In this document: piece after piece, positions 1 to 7,242 of the stretch
How the letters are laid out: each line of letters opens with the position of its first letter
Numbering within the stretch: position 1 is the first letter of the stretch
Assembly: GCA_003222395.1 (NCBI GenBank)
Contig: QHWB01000060.1
Location: 1-64,000 of the forward strand
Source of the DNA: Acidobacteriota bacterium
GTDB lineage: Bacteria; Acidobacteriota; Vicinamibacteria; Vicinamibacterales; CAVVIG01
Length of the DNA stretch: 64,000 nt
Direction of reading: 5' to 3'
Translations under genes and position numbers: made by a program
The notes under the pieces: generated by a model
What the model was told of the DNA's origin: nothing
The model's input: the letters and a program-made list of their open reading frames with translations, nothing else
The model's database searches: none

Positions 1-946
1 GATCCGGGAACAACAACGTCGCCAGTGTCAGCGCTTCGGCCTCGTGGCGCAGCTCGTCGCCTGGGCTCCAGTACGGTGAGCGCGCATCGATCGGATTGAG
101 GATCACGTCACCACGTTCCGGCGTGTAGAACTGCGGCGTGTAGTCGAGCGCCGGGTCATACACGATCGCGGTGTCGCCGCGATCCTCGAGCTGACCGAGG
201 AGCTGTCGGATCAGCGCGGACTTTCCCGTTCCAGAGTCGCCCATGATGAGCAGGTGGCTCGATTCGACGGCGCGTGGAATCGCCAACGCTGACTGAACGC
301 CGAGCAGCTTCGCCGGCAGGCTCGGCATGCGGGCGAATCCGATCCCGTTTGCGCGCGTCCGTCGGTTGAACTGCCGCACGGAGACGAGCTCGGGTCCCTT
401 CAACCGGCGGCCGTGGCGCCGCGATCGCGACCACTGCACGTCCTTCGGAATCGCGATCAGCAGGCCCGCGATCACGACGACGAACGCGGTGATGAGCGAC
501 GGCCTGGCGAGATCCGTCAGCGTCTGGTTCGCGTAGATCCACATGTGGAGTTGTCCATGGAGCTGCGTGTGGTTGACGGTGAGATCCCGCCACACGAGCC
601 GCCCACTGCCAGCCTGCCGCGCCAGCTCCGACAGCGCGAACGTTGTTTCGCCTGTGGATGAAGCGATCGGCACGACCTCTTCGTCAATGGCCAGACGGCT
701 GCCGCGGCGGTTCTCCATCAGGAGCAGGCGATACCGTCCGGTCCGAATGCCGAGCGAGCTGGCCAGCGCGCTACGCGCGTACGCGGACACATAGAACTGC
801 TGCAACGGTGTCCAGACGAACGCCTGACGGACCCAGAACGTGCCGATGCCGCAGGCGAGCGCGAGCAGGATCACGCTCATGAACCAGATCGGCAGGGCAC
901 GCTGCCACTTGCCTGCCTCGGCCGCGCGGCCCCATTCGTCACTCAT
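1..946 (-). CDS. TraD/TrwB-type conjugative coupling protein (partial, C-terminus outside window)
   Basis: Inner-membrane ATPase that hands a relaxase-DNA complex to a type IV secretion channel. The frame runs off the left edge, so about 315 N-terminal residues are visible. There is a first membrane segment near residues 17-38, a periplasmic stretch, a second membrane segment near residues 160-180, then a Walker A loop GDSGTGKS near residue 235 followed by a segment (VYDPALDYTPQFY, then LNPIDARSPYW) typical of TrwB/TraD nucleotide-binding domains. The ATG at 944-946 overlaps the TGA of the upstream mobC-like gene as ATGA, so the two are translationally coupled. Family is clear; the Walker B motif is outside the window. 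Confidence 0.8.
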   Translation of the reverse strand, partial: MSDEWGRAAEAGKWQRALPIWFMSVILLALACGIGTFWVRQAFVWTPLQQFYVSAYARSALASSLGIRTGRYRLLLMENRRGSRLAIDEEVVPIASSTGETTFALSELARQAGSGRLVWRDLTVNHTQLHGQLHMWIYANQTLTDLARPSLITAFVVVIAGLLIAIPKDVQWSRSRRHGRRLKGPELVSVRQFNRRTRANGIGFARMPSLPAKLLGVQSALAIPRAVESSHLLIMGDSGTGKSALIRQLLGQLEDRGDTAIVYDPALDYTPQFYTPERGDVILNPIDARSPYWSPGDELRHEAEALTLATLLFPD

Positions 947-1269
947 GGGTCCCTCCGCGGTGCGGCGGCGAGGCGCGCTTCGGCCTGCTGTCGCTTCTCC
1001 CGGTCCGCGCGCTCGATCAGGCGCTGCATGCTCTCGGCGTTGACCGGCGTGCCGCTGCACAGATGGAAGTGGAGGTTGAGCAAGATCGTGCGCAGCGCCA
1101 GCAACTCGGCGAGCACCATCGAGTCCGCCGCAGGGGCGTCGGCCGCGGCTTTCAGGAGCGCCGCGCGCACCCACTCACTGATCGGCTGCTCGCCGGCGAG
1201 CGCATGAATGCGGTCGTACTCCTCAGGCGTAACCTTCGTGCCGATGGATTTCGTCCGTCGCGATGCCAT
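943..1269 (-). CDS. MobC-like relaxosome / ribbon-helix-helix protein
   Basis: A 108-residue basic protein. It begins with Arg/Lys-rich residues, then TKVTPEEYDRIHALAGEQ and ISEWVRAALLKAA, the strand-helix-helix pattern of plasmid MobC-type accessory proteins and RHH regulators. The C-terminal half is helical and charged. Its position directly before, and overlapping, the TraD-like coupling protein supports a role in DNA processing for transfer. The ATG at 1267-1269 was chosen because the RHH pattern starts there; upstream in-frame sequence does not look like protein. It could instead be a plain RHH transcriptional repressor. Confidence 0.65.
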   Translation of the reverse strand: MASRRTKSIGTKVTPEEYDRIHALAGEQPISEWVRAALLKAAADAPAADSMVLAELLALRTILLNLHFHLCSGTPVNAESMQRLIERADREKRQQAEARLAAAPRRDP

Positions 1270-1331
1270 GCGAGGACCCTTTGCAGCGCGGCGCGCAACA
1301 CGTGCTGCGCACCGTTGAACCTGGTTAACCG

Positions 1332-1446
1332 CGGTTCCTGTATGGGAACCGAAATCGACACCTGCCGCGAATGTCGAACATTTCGCATCGTTCCTATCGA
1401 GGAACCGCCGTTCCCCTGCAGCACCCGAAACGGGGTGACGTGTCAC
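1332..1446. promoter_or_regulatory. Dyad-rich region upstream of mobC-like gene (candidate oriT or operator)
   Basis: Three separate dyads lie in the gap between the XRE/IrrE gene and the mobC-like gene: CGGTTCC/GGAACCG (1332-1338 and 1345-1351), GTTCCT-ATCG-AGGAAC (1390-1405) and GTGAC-GT-GTCAC (1435-1446). The 5' edge also contains GGTTAACC. Relaxosome genes commonly sit beside their oriT, so this is the best candidate here, but no nic consensus could be assigned. They may equally be repressor sites. Confidence 0.4.
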
Positions 1447-1486
1447 CTGTTACTGCCGGTGCGCAGCACCGCACAACCCTTCGACG

Positions 1487-2863
1487 CTACCGAGCCGCCT
1501 CGGCAAGCTCGAGGAACCTCGACTCGGACAGGCCGGGCAGCTGCAGCGACAGCGACGTGGCCTCGAATCTGAGGTCCGTCTTGGTGATGAGTCCGCGGCG
1601 GTACGCCTCGATAGCCATATAGAAGTGCTCGGCGTTGAGGTCTGACAGCACGGTGACCGCGTGCGGCGACGGGGCGTGGACGGACGGCGGACCGAGGATG
1701 ACCAGGCATTCCTGTGCGAGCTCGACAAACTTGGCTCTCAGAAGCCGCGTGCGGTCGGACTCCGCAATCAGGTCCAGCCCGAACAACCGCGAGACGGTGA
1801 GCGCGTACGTGGTACCAAATCGGCGAGCGATCCACATGACATCGACGTAGGTCATCGTCTGTGACCCCGGCGTCGAGCGCTCCTCCGCCCGCACGGACTG
1901 TTCCGTCGTGGCGTCGAACACCCATTGCACCTGCCGACTTGGCTGCCCCTTGCCAAGCCGCCGTACGGTTTCATCAACGCCCGACGCAGGCATGAGGAAA
2001 GGACCCGCGAACGCGTCGGCCCGCCGTTCGATCAACTCCTTCGCGTTCGCGTGTGTGCAGACCCGGACCGTCGCCGGCGACTCGAACAGGGCATGAGCGT
2101 AACCATGCGCGATGGTGAAGCGTTGACGTACCGCGTCGTGTCTTGCGTTGACCACGATGGCCGAACCCACGGAGGCATGTGCCATGAACATCCCTGACAG
2201 GTCGTCGGGCATCTCCAGCGCGAACACAGGCACGCCCTGAGCCGCACAGAGATCTGCAATCTCCGCGAGTGGCGCATGCTGAAGTCCGAGCCGTTGCCGC
2301 TCGTGTTCGGCGACCTGGTCGCCCTGCCGAATCGCGTCCGCCAACGTCCGCAGCGTCGGCACGGAGTACGTCGGCGGTCCGCTTCGCGCCGGCCGCTCTA
2401 AGAGCCCGGCCAGATGCGACGACGCCATCAGCGATCCCAGGACGCCGTGAATCCGCGACTGCACGTCGAATTCCTTCAGCAACGCGGGGGCGAGATTCAG
2501 CAGCGCGACGGTTACCGGATCGTCGGTGGCGACGCGTGTGCCTGTGAGATCGACCGCTGGTGTGCCATAGAGGTCCGCGAATTTCGCGAGTTCGTCAGCC
2601 GTCACCGGTCGGTTCGCCAGTTCGATCTGGGCGACGAGGCTGCGCGACAGGCGAAGCTTCTTGGCCACGGCCGCCTGGCTCAGGCCACGGTTTTCCCGCG
2701 CCTTGCGCAGATTCGTGGCGAGAGGCTCTCGACCCGTGATCCGCGCGAGGGTGTTGCGCGCGTTGGGTGTCAGACGACGCCACTTCGCGATGACGGTCTC
2801 GCTCATCTCAGGGTCTACGAGGCTGTCGGCATCACTCTTTACGGGCTGTTTGTCTCGTGGCAT
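1487..2863 (-). CDS. XRE-family regulator with IrrE/ImmA-type metallopeptidase-like domain
   Basis: A 458-residue protein: an N-terminal helix-turn-helix of XRE type (about residues 50-100, GLSQAAVAKKLRLSRSLVAQIE) followed by a long region ending in an IrrE/ImmA-like fold. In ImmA proteins this domain cleaves the element's repressor after DNA damage and induces excision. Here the zinc motif reads HGYAH (residues 253-257) where HExxH is expected, so the catalytic Glu is replaced by Gly. The distal ligand motif ERRADAFAGPFLMP is present. The start at 2863 follows a GAGG ribosome site; an upstream ATG at 2923 would add 20 residues overlapping the operator. It is divergent from the excisionase and integrase genes and is probably their regulator. 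Confidence 0.8.
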   Translation of the reverse strand: MPRDKQPVKSDADSLVDPEMSETVIAKWRRLTPNARNTLARITGREPLATNLRKARENRGLSQAAVAKKLRLSRSLVAQIELANRPVTADELAKFADLYGTPAVDLTGTRVATDDPVTVALLNLAPALLKEFDVQSRIHGVLGSLMASSHLAGLLERPARSGPPTYSVPTLRTLADAIRQGDQVAEHERQRLGLQHAPLAEIADLCAAQGVPVFALEMPDDLSGMFMAHASVGSAIVVNARHDAVRQRFTIAHGYAHALFESPATVRVCTHANAKELIERRADAFAGPFLMPASGVDETVRRLGKGQPSRQVQWVFDATTEQSVRAEERSTPGSQTMTYVDVMWIARRFGTTYALTVSRLFGLDLIAESDRTRLLRAKFVELAQECLVILGPPSVHAPSPHAVTVLSDLNAEHFYMAIEAYRRGLITKTDLRFEATSLSLQLPGLSESRFLELAEAAR

Positions 2864-2910
2864 ATCGGCCTCGGTTCTTGACGAACCCAAGTCAATGGTA
2901 GTAGCGTTAC

Positions 2911-2939
2911 ACATACATGTCAAGTAATGGCATGTATGT
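2911..2939. promoter_or_regulatory. Operator-like inverted repeat between regulator and excisionase genes
   Basis: ACATACATG (2911-2919) and CATGTATGT (2931-2939) form a perfect 9-bp inverted repeat with an 11-bp spacer. It lies in the short divergent region between the XRE/IrrE-type regulator and the excisionase/integrase pair. The size and position fit an operator for a dimeric XRE repressor. Binding is inferred. Confidence 0.55.
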
Positions 2940-3002
2940 CAGACCGCGCACGACGGACTCTGAATTCCTCTGGCACCTCCGTCGGCAGCGAAGGAGGACG
3001 CC

Positions 3003-3284
3003 GTGCACCTTGACGCCGAACACGAAACGCCGATCGGCGATGACCGTCCCGCCGTCGCCGGAGTCTTCGAGCGCCGCTGTGCGCGTGATGCGGAGTACCC
3101 GCTGACCGTGCGGGAAGCGGCGCGCTTCCTTGGTGTGAGTCCGCAGACCGTGTATCTTTGGGTCGAGCGAAAGCAGATCCCTCATCTCCGCGTGATGGGC
3201 CGCAACATCCGGTTCCTGAAATCGGATCTCGAGCCCTTCCGCAGCCGCTTCAAGCAGGAGGTGGAGGATGGCACGACCACGTAA
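3003..3284 (+). CDS. Excisionase-like helix-turn-helix protein
   Basis: A 93-residue protein whose second half (LTVREAARFLGVSPQTVYLWVERKQIPHLRVMGRNIRF) is the MerR-like winged helix of the HTH_17/excisionase family. A strong AAGGAGG ribosome site at 2991-2997 selects the GTG start at 3003. Its end overlaps the integrase start by 17 bases, the classic xis-int arrangement. It likely sets the direction of recombination and may also act as a regulator. The first 35 residues are unremarkable. Confidence 0.75.
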   Translation: MHLDAEHETPIGDDRPAVAGVFERRCARDAEYPLTVREAARFLGVSPQTVYLWVERKQIPHLRVMGRNIRFLKSDLEPFRSRFKQEVEDGTTT

Positions 3285-4401
3285 GCACGACGGCGTCGTC
3301 TACCGTCGCAAGGGCACGCAATTTTGGTGGATGCGGTACTGGGACCGCGCGGGCACTCGCCGCGAGGAACCGACCGGCACCGCCGATTGGAAGGAGGCGC
3401 AGAAGAAGTTACGGGAACGGCTCCAGGCGCGTGACGACAACGTCCTGGAGATCGTCCGCAAAGGTGAGCATCTCTCGCTCAGACAATGGGCGGAGCTATT
3501 CCTGGAGCACTACTCGAAGCCGCCGGTGCGAACGCCGAAGACGCACGAAATGAACACTCGCGTTGTCATGCACTTGGTGAAGGCGTTCGGCGACCAGAAG
3601 CTGACCGACGTCTCGAGCGATGCGATCGAAAACTACTTGCGATATCGATTGCGTCAACGCGTGAAGCGGAGGACTAGGGCGGGAGTCGTGGAAAGGGGAG
3701 TCCTCAAACCGTCCACGGTTCATCAGGAACTGCGGGTACTTCGGCACATCCTGAACGTCGCAGTGCGCAAGAAGCTGCTGCCGTCCAATCCGTGTTGGGG
3801 CGTGGAGTTCCCCGTCGCGGTGAAAGGGTTGTTCCGTCCGCATTACGTCTCGTGGTCGGAGCAGCAGCGGATCGAGGCGGTGGCACCGAGCTACGTGCGC
3901 AACGTCGTTCGCATCATCACTGAGACCGGACTTCGGATCTACAAGGAACTGACGCCGATGAAGAAGGACCAAGTGGATCTGGAGAACAAGGTCGTCTGGA
4001 TTCCCGATTCGAAGACGCCGAACGGTGTTGGGGAAGTCCCGTTGACGGACCTGGCCGTCGAGGCAATTCGGGATCAGATGCAGCTCGCAGGAAATAGCCC
4101 GTACTTGTTTCCACGCGAGAACGCGGTTGGACACCAGGCGACGTTCAAGACGGCGTGGAGGGCGACGCTTCGGCGAGCGAAGGTGCCGTACTTTCGCATC
4201 TACGACCTGCGCTCGACCTACGCGACGCGATTGAGCGCCGGCGGGGTCGCCGACGAGTGGGTGACGCAGCTCCTCCGGCAGGGCGATGCGAAGGTCTTCA
4301 AGAAGTACTCGCAAATGAAGTTGCAGATGAAACGCGAGGCGCTTCAGAGACTGAATCGCACCGCGAACGAGTCCGCGGGCGTTTTGGGACAGGCCGGATG
4401 A
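3268..4401 (+). CDS. Tyrosine-type site-specific integrase
   Basis: A 377-residue tyrosine recombinase. The N-terminus (DGVVYRRKGTQFWWMRYWDRAG) is the arm-type DNA-binding domain, followed by a SAM-like core-binding domain and the catalytic domain. Arg223 (GLRIYKEL), Lys in SKTPNG, Arg315 (YDLRSTYATRL) and the likely nucleophile Tyr347 (FKKYSQMK) are visible. The usual His before the second Arg (HxLR) is Tyr312 here, and the usual His/Trp between Arg315 and the nucleophile is not evident. It is translationally coupled to the excisionase-like gene and lies about 100 bases before tRNA-Pro, the probable integration target. Confidence 0.88.
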   Translation: MARPRKHDGVVYRRKGTQFWWMRYWDRAGTRREEPTGTADWKEAQKKLRERLQARDDNVLEIVRKGEHLSLRQWAELFLEHYSKPPVRTPKTHEMNTRVVMHLVKAFGDQKLTDVSSDAIENYLRYRLRQRVKRRTRAGVVERGVLKPSTVHQELRVLRHILNVAVRKKLLPSNPCWGVEFPVAVKGLFRPHYVSWSEQQRIEAVAPSYVRNVVRIITETGLRIYKELTPMKKDQVDLENKVVWIPDSKTPNGVGEVPLTDLAVEAIRDQMQLAGNSPYLFPRENAVGHQATFKTAWRATLRRAKVPYFRIYDLRSTYATRLSAGGVADEWVTQLLRQGDAKVFKKYSQMKLQMKREALQRLNRTANESAGVLGQAG

Positions 4402-4433
4402 TCGTTCGGGGTTTTGGGACAGTTTCGCGACAG
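4382..4433 (+). repeat. Direct repeats at integrase 3' end (candidate arm-type sites)
   Basis: TTTTGGGACAG occurs at 4382-4392 and 4412-4422, followed by the related TTTCGCGACAG at 4423-4433. Short direct repeats between an integrase gene and its tRNA target are commonly arm-type integrase binding sites. The first copy overlaps the last codons of the integrase. Function is inferred from position. Confidence 0.45.
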
Positions 4434-4507
4434 TTTTCGCCAGGAAAGCGAAGGACGCGAACGAGAGTGCTGCCGGAAATTGGAGTAAAATCAAGGATCT
4501 TCGAATT

Positions 4508-4582
4508 CGGGATGTAGCGCAGCCTGGTTAGCGCACCTGACTGGGGGTCAGGGGGTCGCCGGTTCGAATCCGGCCATCCCGA
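4508..4582 (+). tRNA. tRNA-Pro (anticodon GGG)
   Basis: A complete cloverleaf: acceptor CGGGATG/CATCCCG, D stem GCGC/GCGC, anticodon stem CCTGA/TCAGG with loop CTGGGGG, T stem GCCGG/CCGGC with loop TTCGAAT, discriminator A. The anticodon GGG reads proline CCC/CCU codons. CCA is not encoded. The integrase of the neighbouring element lies upstream of its 5' end. Confidence 0.95.
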
Positions 4583-4599
4583 TCAATTTTTCAAATCTG

Positions 4600-4621
4600 T
4601 GTGCAACGAATGTGCAACGAA
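4600..4621 (+). repeat. Tandem direct repeat just downstream of tRNA-Pro
   Basis: TGTGCAACGAA is repeated twice without a gap (4600-4610, 4611-4621), 18 bases after the tRNA. Similar short repeats flank tRNA integration sites. It may be an arm-type site of a second, lost integrase or a remnant of an att region. Nothing more can be said from sequence alone. Confidence 0.35.
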
Positions 4622-4642
4622 AGCGAGGCCGTCGGGAGAATC

Positions 4643-4873
4643 ATGACCAACCGCAACAACAACCCCGGGCTGCAAGACGTTCTCGCAGATCTCGCGGCGG
4701 CGCAGACGGCCGTGCGCCGATCCTCGACGGCCTTCGATGGAGCTGTCGCCGGACTCCGCGAAACCCTGAATGCAATCGCTTCCGCCAACCATGCGCAGGG
4801 CGAAGCGATCGACGCCGTCATCGCCGCAACCGAGAAAGCGCTGCGGCTCTTTCCAACAGCCGACCAGCACTGA
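4643..4873 (+). CDS. Small helical protein of unknown function
   Basis: A 76-residue protein starting MTNRNNNPGLQDVLADLAAAQTAV, predicted almost entirely alpha-helical with heptad-like spacing of hydrophobic residues (DVLADLAAAQTAV, AVAGLRETLNAI, AIDAVIAATEKAL), like small coiled-coil proteins carried on mobile elements. A GGGAGA element precedes the ATG at a short distance. No family is recognised. It lies between the tRNA and an HTH gene in the same orientation, so it may belong to an accessory element. Confidence 0.4.
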   Translation: MTNRNNNPGLQDVLADLAAAQTAVRRSSTAFDGAVAGLRETLNAIASANHAQGEAIDAVIAATEKALRLFPTADQH

Positions 4874-5019
4874 CTGACCATCGTCTTCTCGCGTACAATC
4901 CCCGCCCGGCGGCTAGGCTGATCACCGAGCGCGCTTTCCTCCTCGGGAGCGCGGTGCCGCCATTTCCCAGACCCTGCCCCGAGGAGCATCTCTGCGGTAG
5001 CCCGAGGAGGCCGCAGCGC

Positions 5020-5658
5020 GTGTCGAACTCCGCTCGCCGTCCGAGTGCGCTGCTATCGGTCCGGCAGGTCAGCCAACTGCTCCACATCTCCGAGCGGACA
5101 GTGCGGCGCCGCATCGCCGATGGCCAGTACGTCCGCGTGAAGTTCAGTCCGCGGCGGATCCGTATCGATGCTGCACGGAGCGTCGCGCTCATGAGTGGCC
5201 GCGATCTTCGCGACGAAATCACGATCGCGGAGCTGCTGGAGCGGGCGCGCCGAGATCGACGGGCAGAGGCGGAACGTGATCGTCATCGGCGACGCAATCG
5301 CGAGCGGCAGATCGCCCGTGCCGTCGACGAATTCTGTCAAAGGTTCCAGGGTAAGCACGTTGACGCGGACGATGATTTGTTTTACTCGGTCCGATGGATG
5401 GCGATGCTGTTGGGACGTCCGACCCGTGCGCTGTACTCCGACATTTCAAAAGACGCCTTGGCTCGCTACCGTGCGGAGAATTTCCGCGACGCTGTAACCC
5501 GCGCGTTGGCCGGCCGATATTCCTGGATTCGGTGGACCGACGCGCTTGTTTATGTTGGACCGTGCGAGGCGGCGGTGCGGCTGCTCGCTGATGTGATTAG
5601 CGGGATGGTGAATCGTCGCATGAGGGTGTTCGTGAGAGGCCTCGCGGCGAGAACATAG
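5020..5658 (+). CDS. Excisionase/MerR-like HTH protein with basic C-terminal extension
   Basis: A 212-residue protein whose N-terminus (LSVRQVSQLLHISERTVRRRIADGQYVRVKFSPRRIRID) is the excisionase-type winged helix. A highly charged helix rich in Arg and Glu follows (about residues 75-115), then an unrecognised C-terminal domain. The start is a GTG at 5020 chosen because GAGGAGG (5004-5010) lies in front; the long in-frame upstream sequence has shadow-like composition. It is likely a regulator or DNA-binding accessory protein of a mobile element. Confidence 0.6.
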   Translation: MSNSARRPSALLSVRQVSQLLHISERTVRRRIADGQYVRVKFSPRRIRIDAARSVALMSGRDLRDEITIAELLERARRDRRAEAERDRHRRRNRERQIARAVDEFCQRFQGKHVDADDDLFYSVRWMAMLLGRPTRALYSDISKDALARYRAENFRDAVTRALAGRYSWIRWTDALVYVGPCEAAVRLLADVISGMVNRRMRVFVRGLAART

Positions 5659-5684
5659 CGAGCTGGTCCGAGACGATGTTAAGC

Positions 5685-5704
5685 GCCGCTCCCGGCTGAG
5701 CGGC
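5685..5704 (+). terminator. Hairpin after HTH gene
   Basis: GCCGCT (5685-5690) pairs with AGCGGC (5699-5704) around an 8-base loop, 26 bases after the HTH stop codon. No T-tract follows, so this would be a weak or factor-dependent terminator. Confidence 0.3.
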
Positions 5705-5732
5705 ACGACGTCTAGGCGGTGCGGTGCGAATC

Positions 5733-6272
5733 ATGAGAACGGAGCAGGGCTGTCCTCTGTTTGTCTGCCATGCGAACTGCTGCCGCTCTGTTCTGGCCCG
5801 CTACCTCTATCGACATCTTTGCAACAAGGCGCCGGCGCTCTCGGCTGGGTTGGAGGCGGGAGAGCGTATCAATGATCGAGCGGAACGAATGCTCCGAGAA
5901 TGGGGTATCGACGCGAGCGCACACCGGCCGTCGAAGGTCTCCCGCGACTTGTGTACGGAGGCAAATGCGATCTTCGTGATGGGGCCGTCGTACTTGCACC
6001 GCCTGGTGTGGGAATATGGCGAAGACCTCACGGACAAGGCGTACCTGTTCGCCGATCCATTCACCAGACCGGTATCTTTCGGCAATGGAGAGTACAAGGT
6101 TTCCGATCCCTCGTACGACAATCGACCGACCAGCGAACTAGTGAAGGAGTTCGGGTGGATGCGCGAGCAGGTGCTGCAAATTCGACTCGCTCTGCTCGGG
6201 GACGGCAGGCGGCTGGTCCCGCTGACCGAGTATTTCGAGCTATGTAAAACCGTCGATCGCGAAAGTCATTGA
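5733..6272 (+). CDS. Low-molecular-weight protein tyrosine phosphatase family protein
   Basis: About 180 residues. The N-terminal strand and P-loop FVCHANCCRSVLARYL contain the CX5R(S) catalytic signature of low-molecular-weight phosphatases and related arsenate reductases. Towards the C-terminus VSDPSYDNRPTSE resembles the DP general-acid motif. It would hydrolyse phosphotyrosine or phosphoarginine by a cysteinyl-phosphate mechanism in the cytoplasm. An alternative GTG start at 5724 adds three residues. The gene stands alone between an HTH gene and an attC-like site, so it could be an integron-type gene cassette. Confidence 0.7.
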   Translation: MRTEQGCPLFVCHANCCRSVLARYLYRHLCNKAPALSAGLEAGERINDRAERMLREWGIDASAHRPSKVSRDLCTEANAIFVMGPSYLHRLVWEYGEDLTDKAYLFADPFTRPVSFGNGEYKVSDPSYDNRPTSELVKEFGWMREQVLQIRLALLGDGRRLVPLTEYFELCKTVDRESH

Positions 6273-6308
6273 GCCGGAAGGCCGGACACGCCGGGGAACC
6301 AGAGGGAG

Positions 6309-6401
6309 GCGTAACAGGCGCTGCACCCGTCGGCGCCGCAGCAGGGCCGTGCTGGCTTGAACGGTTGTGGAGCGCCGCGGGTGAGTGCCAATCCGTTAGA
6401 C
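6309..6401 (+). other. attC-like (59-base-element-like) recombination site
   Basis: A 93-bp imperfect inverted repeat begins 37 bases after the phosphatase stop. The 3' end has GTTAGAC (6395-6401), which fits the GTTRRRY core; the 5' end has GCGTAAC (6309-6315), matching RYYYAAC except one base. The inner arms CACCCG-T-CGGCGC (6324-6336) and GCGCCGCGGGTG (6372-6383) pair over 12 bp with a single extrahelical base. The centre (6337-6371) is unpaired, as in a variable terminal structure. No integron integrase gene is in the window, so it would be an orphan site. Confidence 0.45.
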
Positions 6402-7034
6402 CGGCGCGAACCCGAATGAAGGTTGGACCCTTCGTCCGGCCTCGTATCCGGGCGTCCGGATAAGTAAGGTGAGCGTTGTCGGTTCCGGCGTGGGCGTTGG
6501 AGCACTGGCGTTGATCGTGTAGTCCAAGTCGCCAATGCCGACAAGGTCGCCGCCGTCCACATGCAACAACCCCAGCGACGCCACGCCCGCACCGACGAGG
6601 CCCGTGGAAAACAACGGGGTGCCGGTTCGAGCTGGCGTAGCGAACGCGCTGAGCTGACCTGACAGTACGAACGGCGCCTCCAACGTGTTCACCGTAAGCG
6701 CCGCCGGCAGCGTCACGCTCGGCGCGTCGAACCGCAATTCTCCGCCCCGCCAGACCTGCGCGTACGAAACGCCACTGAACATCACGTTGACACCATCGCC
6801 CAGCTGACGGCTCACACGGGCAGACATGTCGATCGGTTCGCCGAAATGGCAGCAGGTCCGGAAGACGCCGAACTCTTCTGATAATGCCGAAAGGTGATTG
6901 TCAAAGCCGTTGAGGTTCAATCCAGGGCCGACGGAGCGAAAAATGAGCGGATCGCTTGTATGCTGCGCGAGGAAACCTGAGGTCACGACGATGGGATCAG
7001 CCGATACGCGAACAGTGGACGCAGACAACGCCAA
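6396..7034 (-). pseudogene. PEP-CTERM-like exported protein, damaged at both ends
   Basis: The body reads as an exported protein: a hydrophobic leader remnant (in-frame residues AFATLALSASTVRVSADP) and a beta-rich middle ending PTPTPEPTTLTLL, the PEP sorting motif. The hydrophobic helix and Arg cluster that must follow a PEP motif are missing; after LTLL the frame reads unrelated polar sequence to a stop inside the attC-like site. No ATG exists for the leader: the frame opens after a TAA with only TTG (7034) available. It appears to be a cut or fused remnant. Confidence 0.5.
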
Positions 7035-7110
7035 GGTCGCGAAAGCGAGCGCACATTACGGCGCGTCGAGTGCGCTGCTTCGTGGGCCAAGGAACGGTGC
7101 TTCCGCGAGG

Positions 7111-7170
7111 CCGGTTCCAGAGCCCGGCTCCGTACTTGCTGCAGTTCCGTCATTCCGCGGCTCCTGGTGA
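7111..7170 (+). pseudogene. Isolated PEP motif fragment
   Basis: The frame at 7111 reads PVPEPGSVLAAVPSFRGSW and stops. PVPEPGSVL is a textbook start of a PEP-CTERM sorting signal, but the hydrophobic helix breaks off after four residues and no body of a gene precedes it. It is probably a remnant of a deleted PEP-CTERM gene next to the intact one at 7243; chance cannot be excluded. Confidence 0.25.
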
Positions 7171-7242
7171 ATTGTTTGAGCCTTCTTGAGCAAAGAATTT
7201 CCTAGAAAGGCTGAAAGCGGATGACGCGGGACAGGAGGGTGC

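Noticed and set aside
4601-4642. Earlier GTG start for the small helical protein
   Set aside because: Would include the TGTGCAACGAA repeat as coding; the ATG at 4643 has better spacing to a purine-rich site.
5640-5720. Second attC-like site before the phosphatase gene
   Set aside because: A GTTAAGC heptamer is present at about 5679, but no matching 5' half or paired arms were found.
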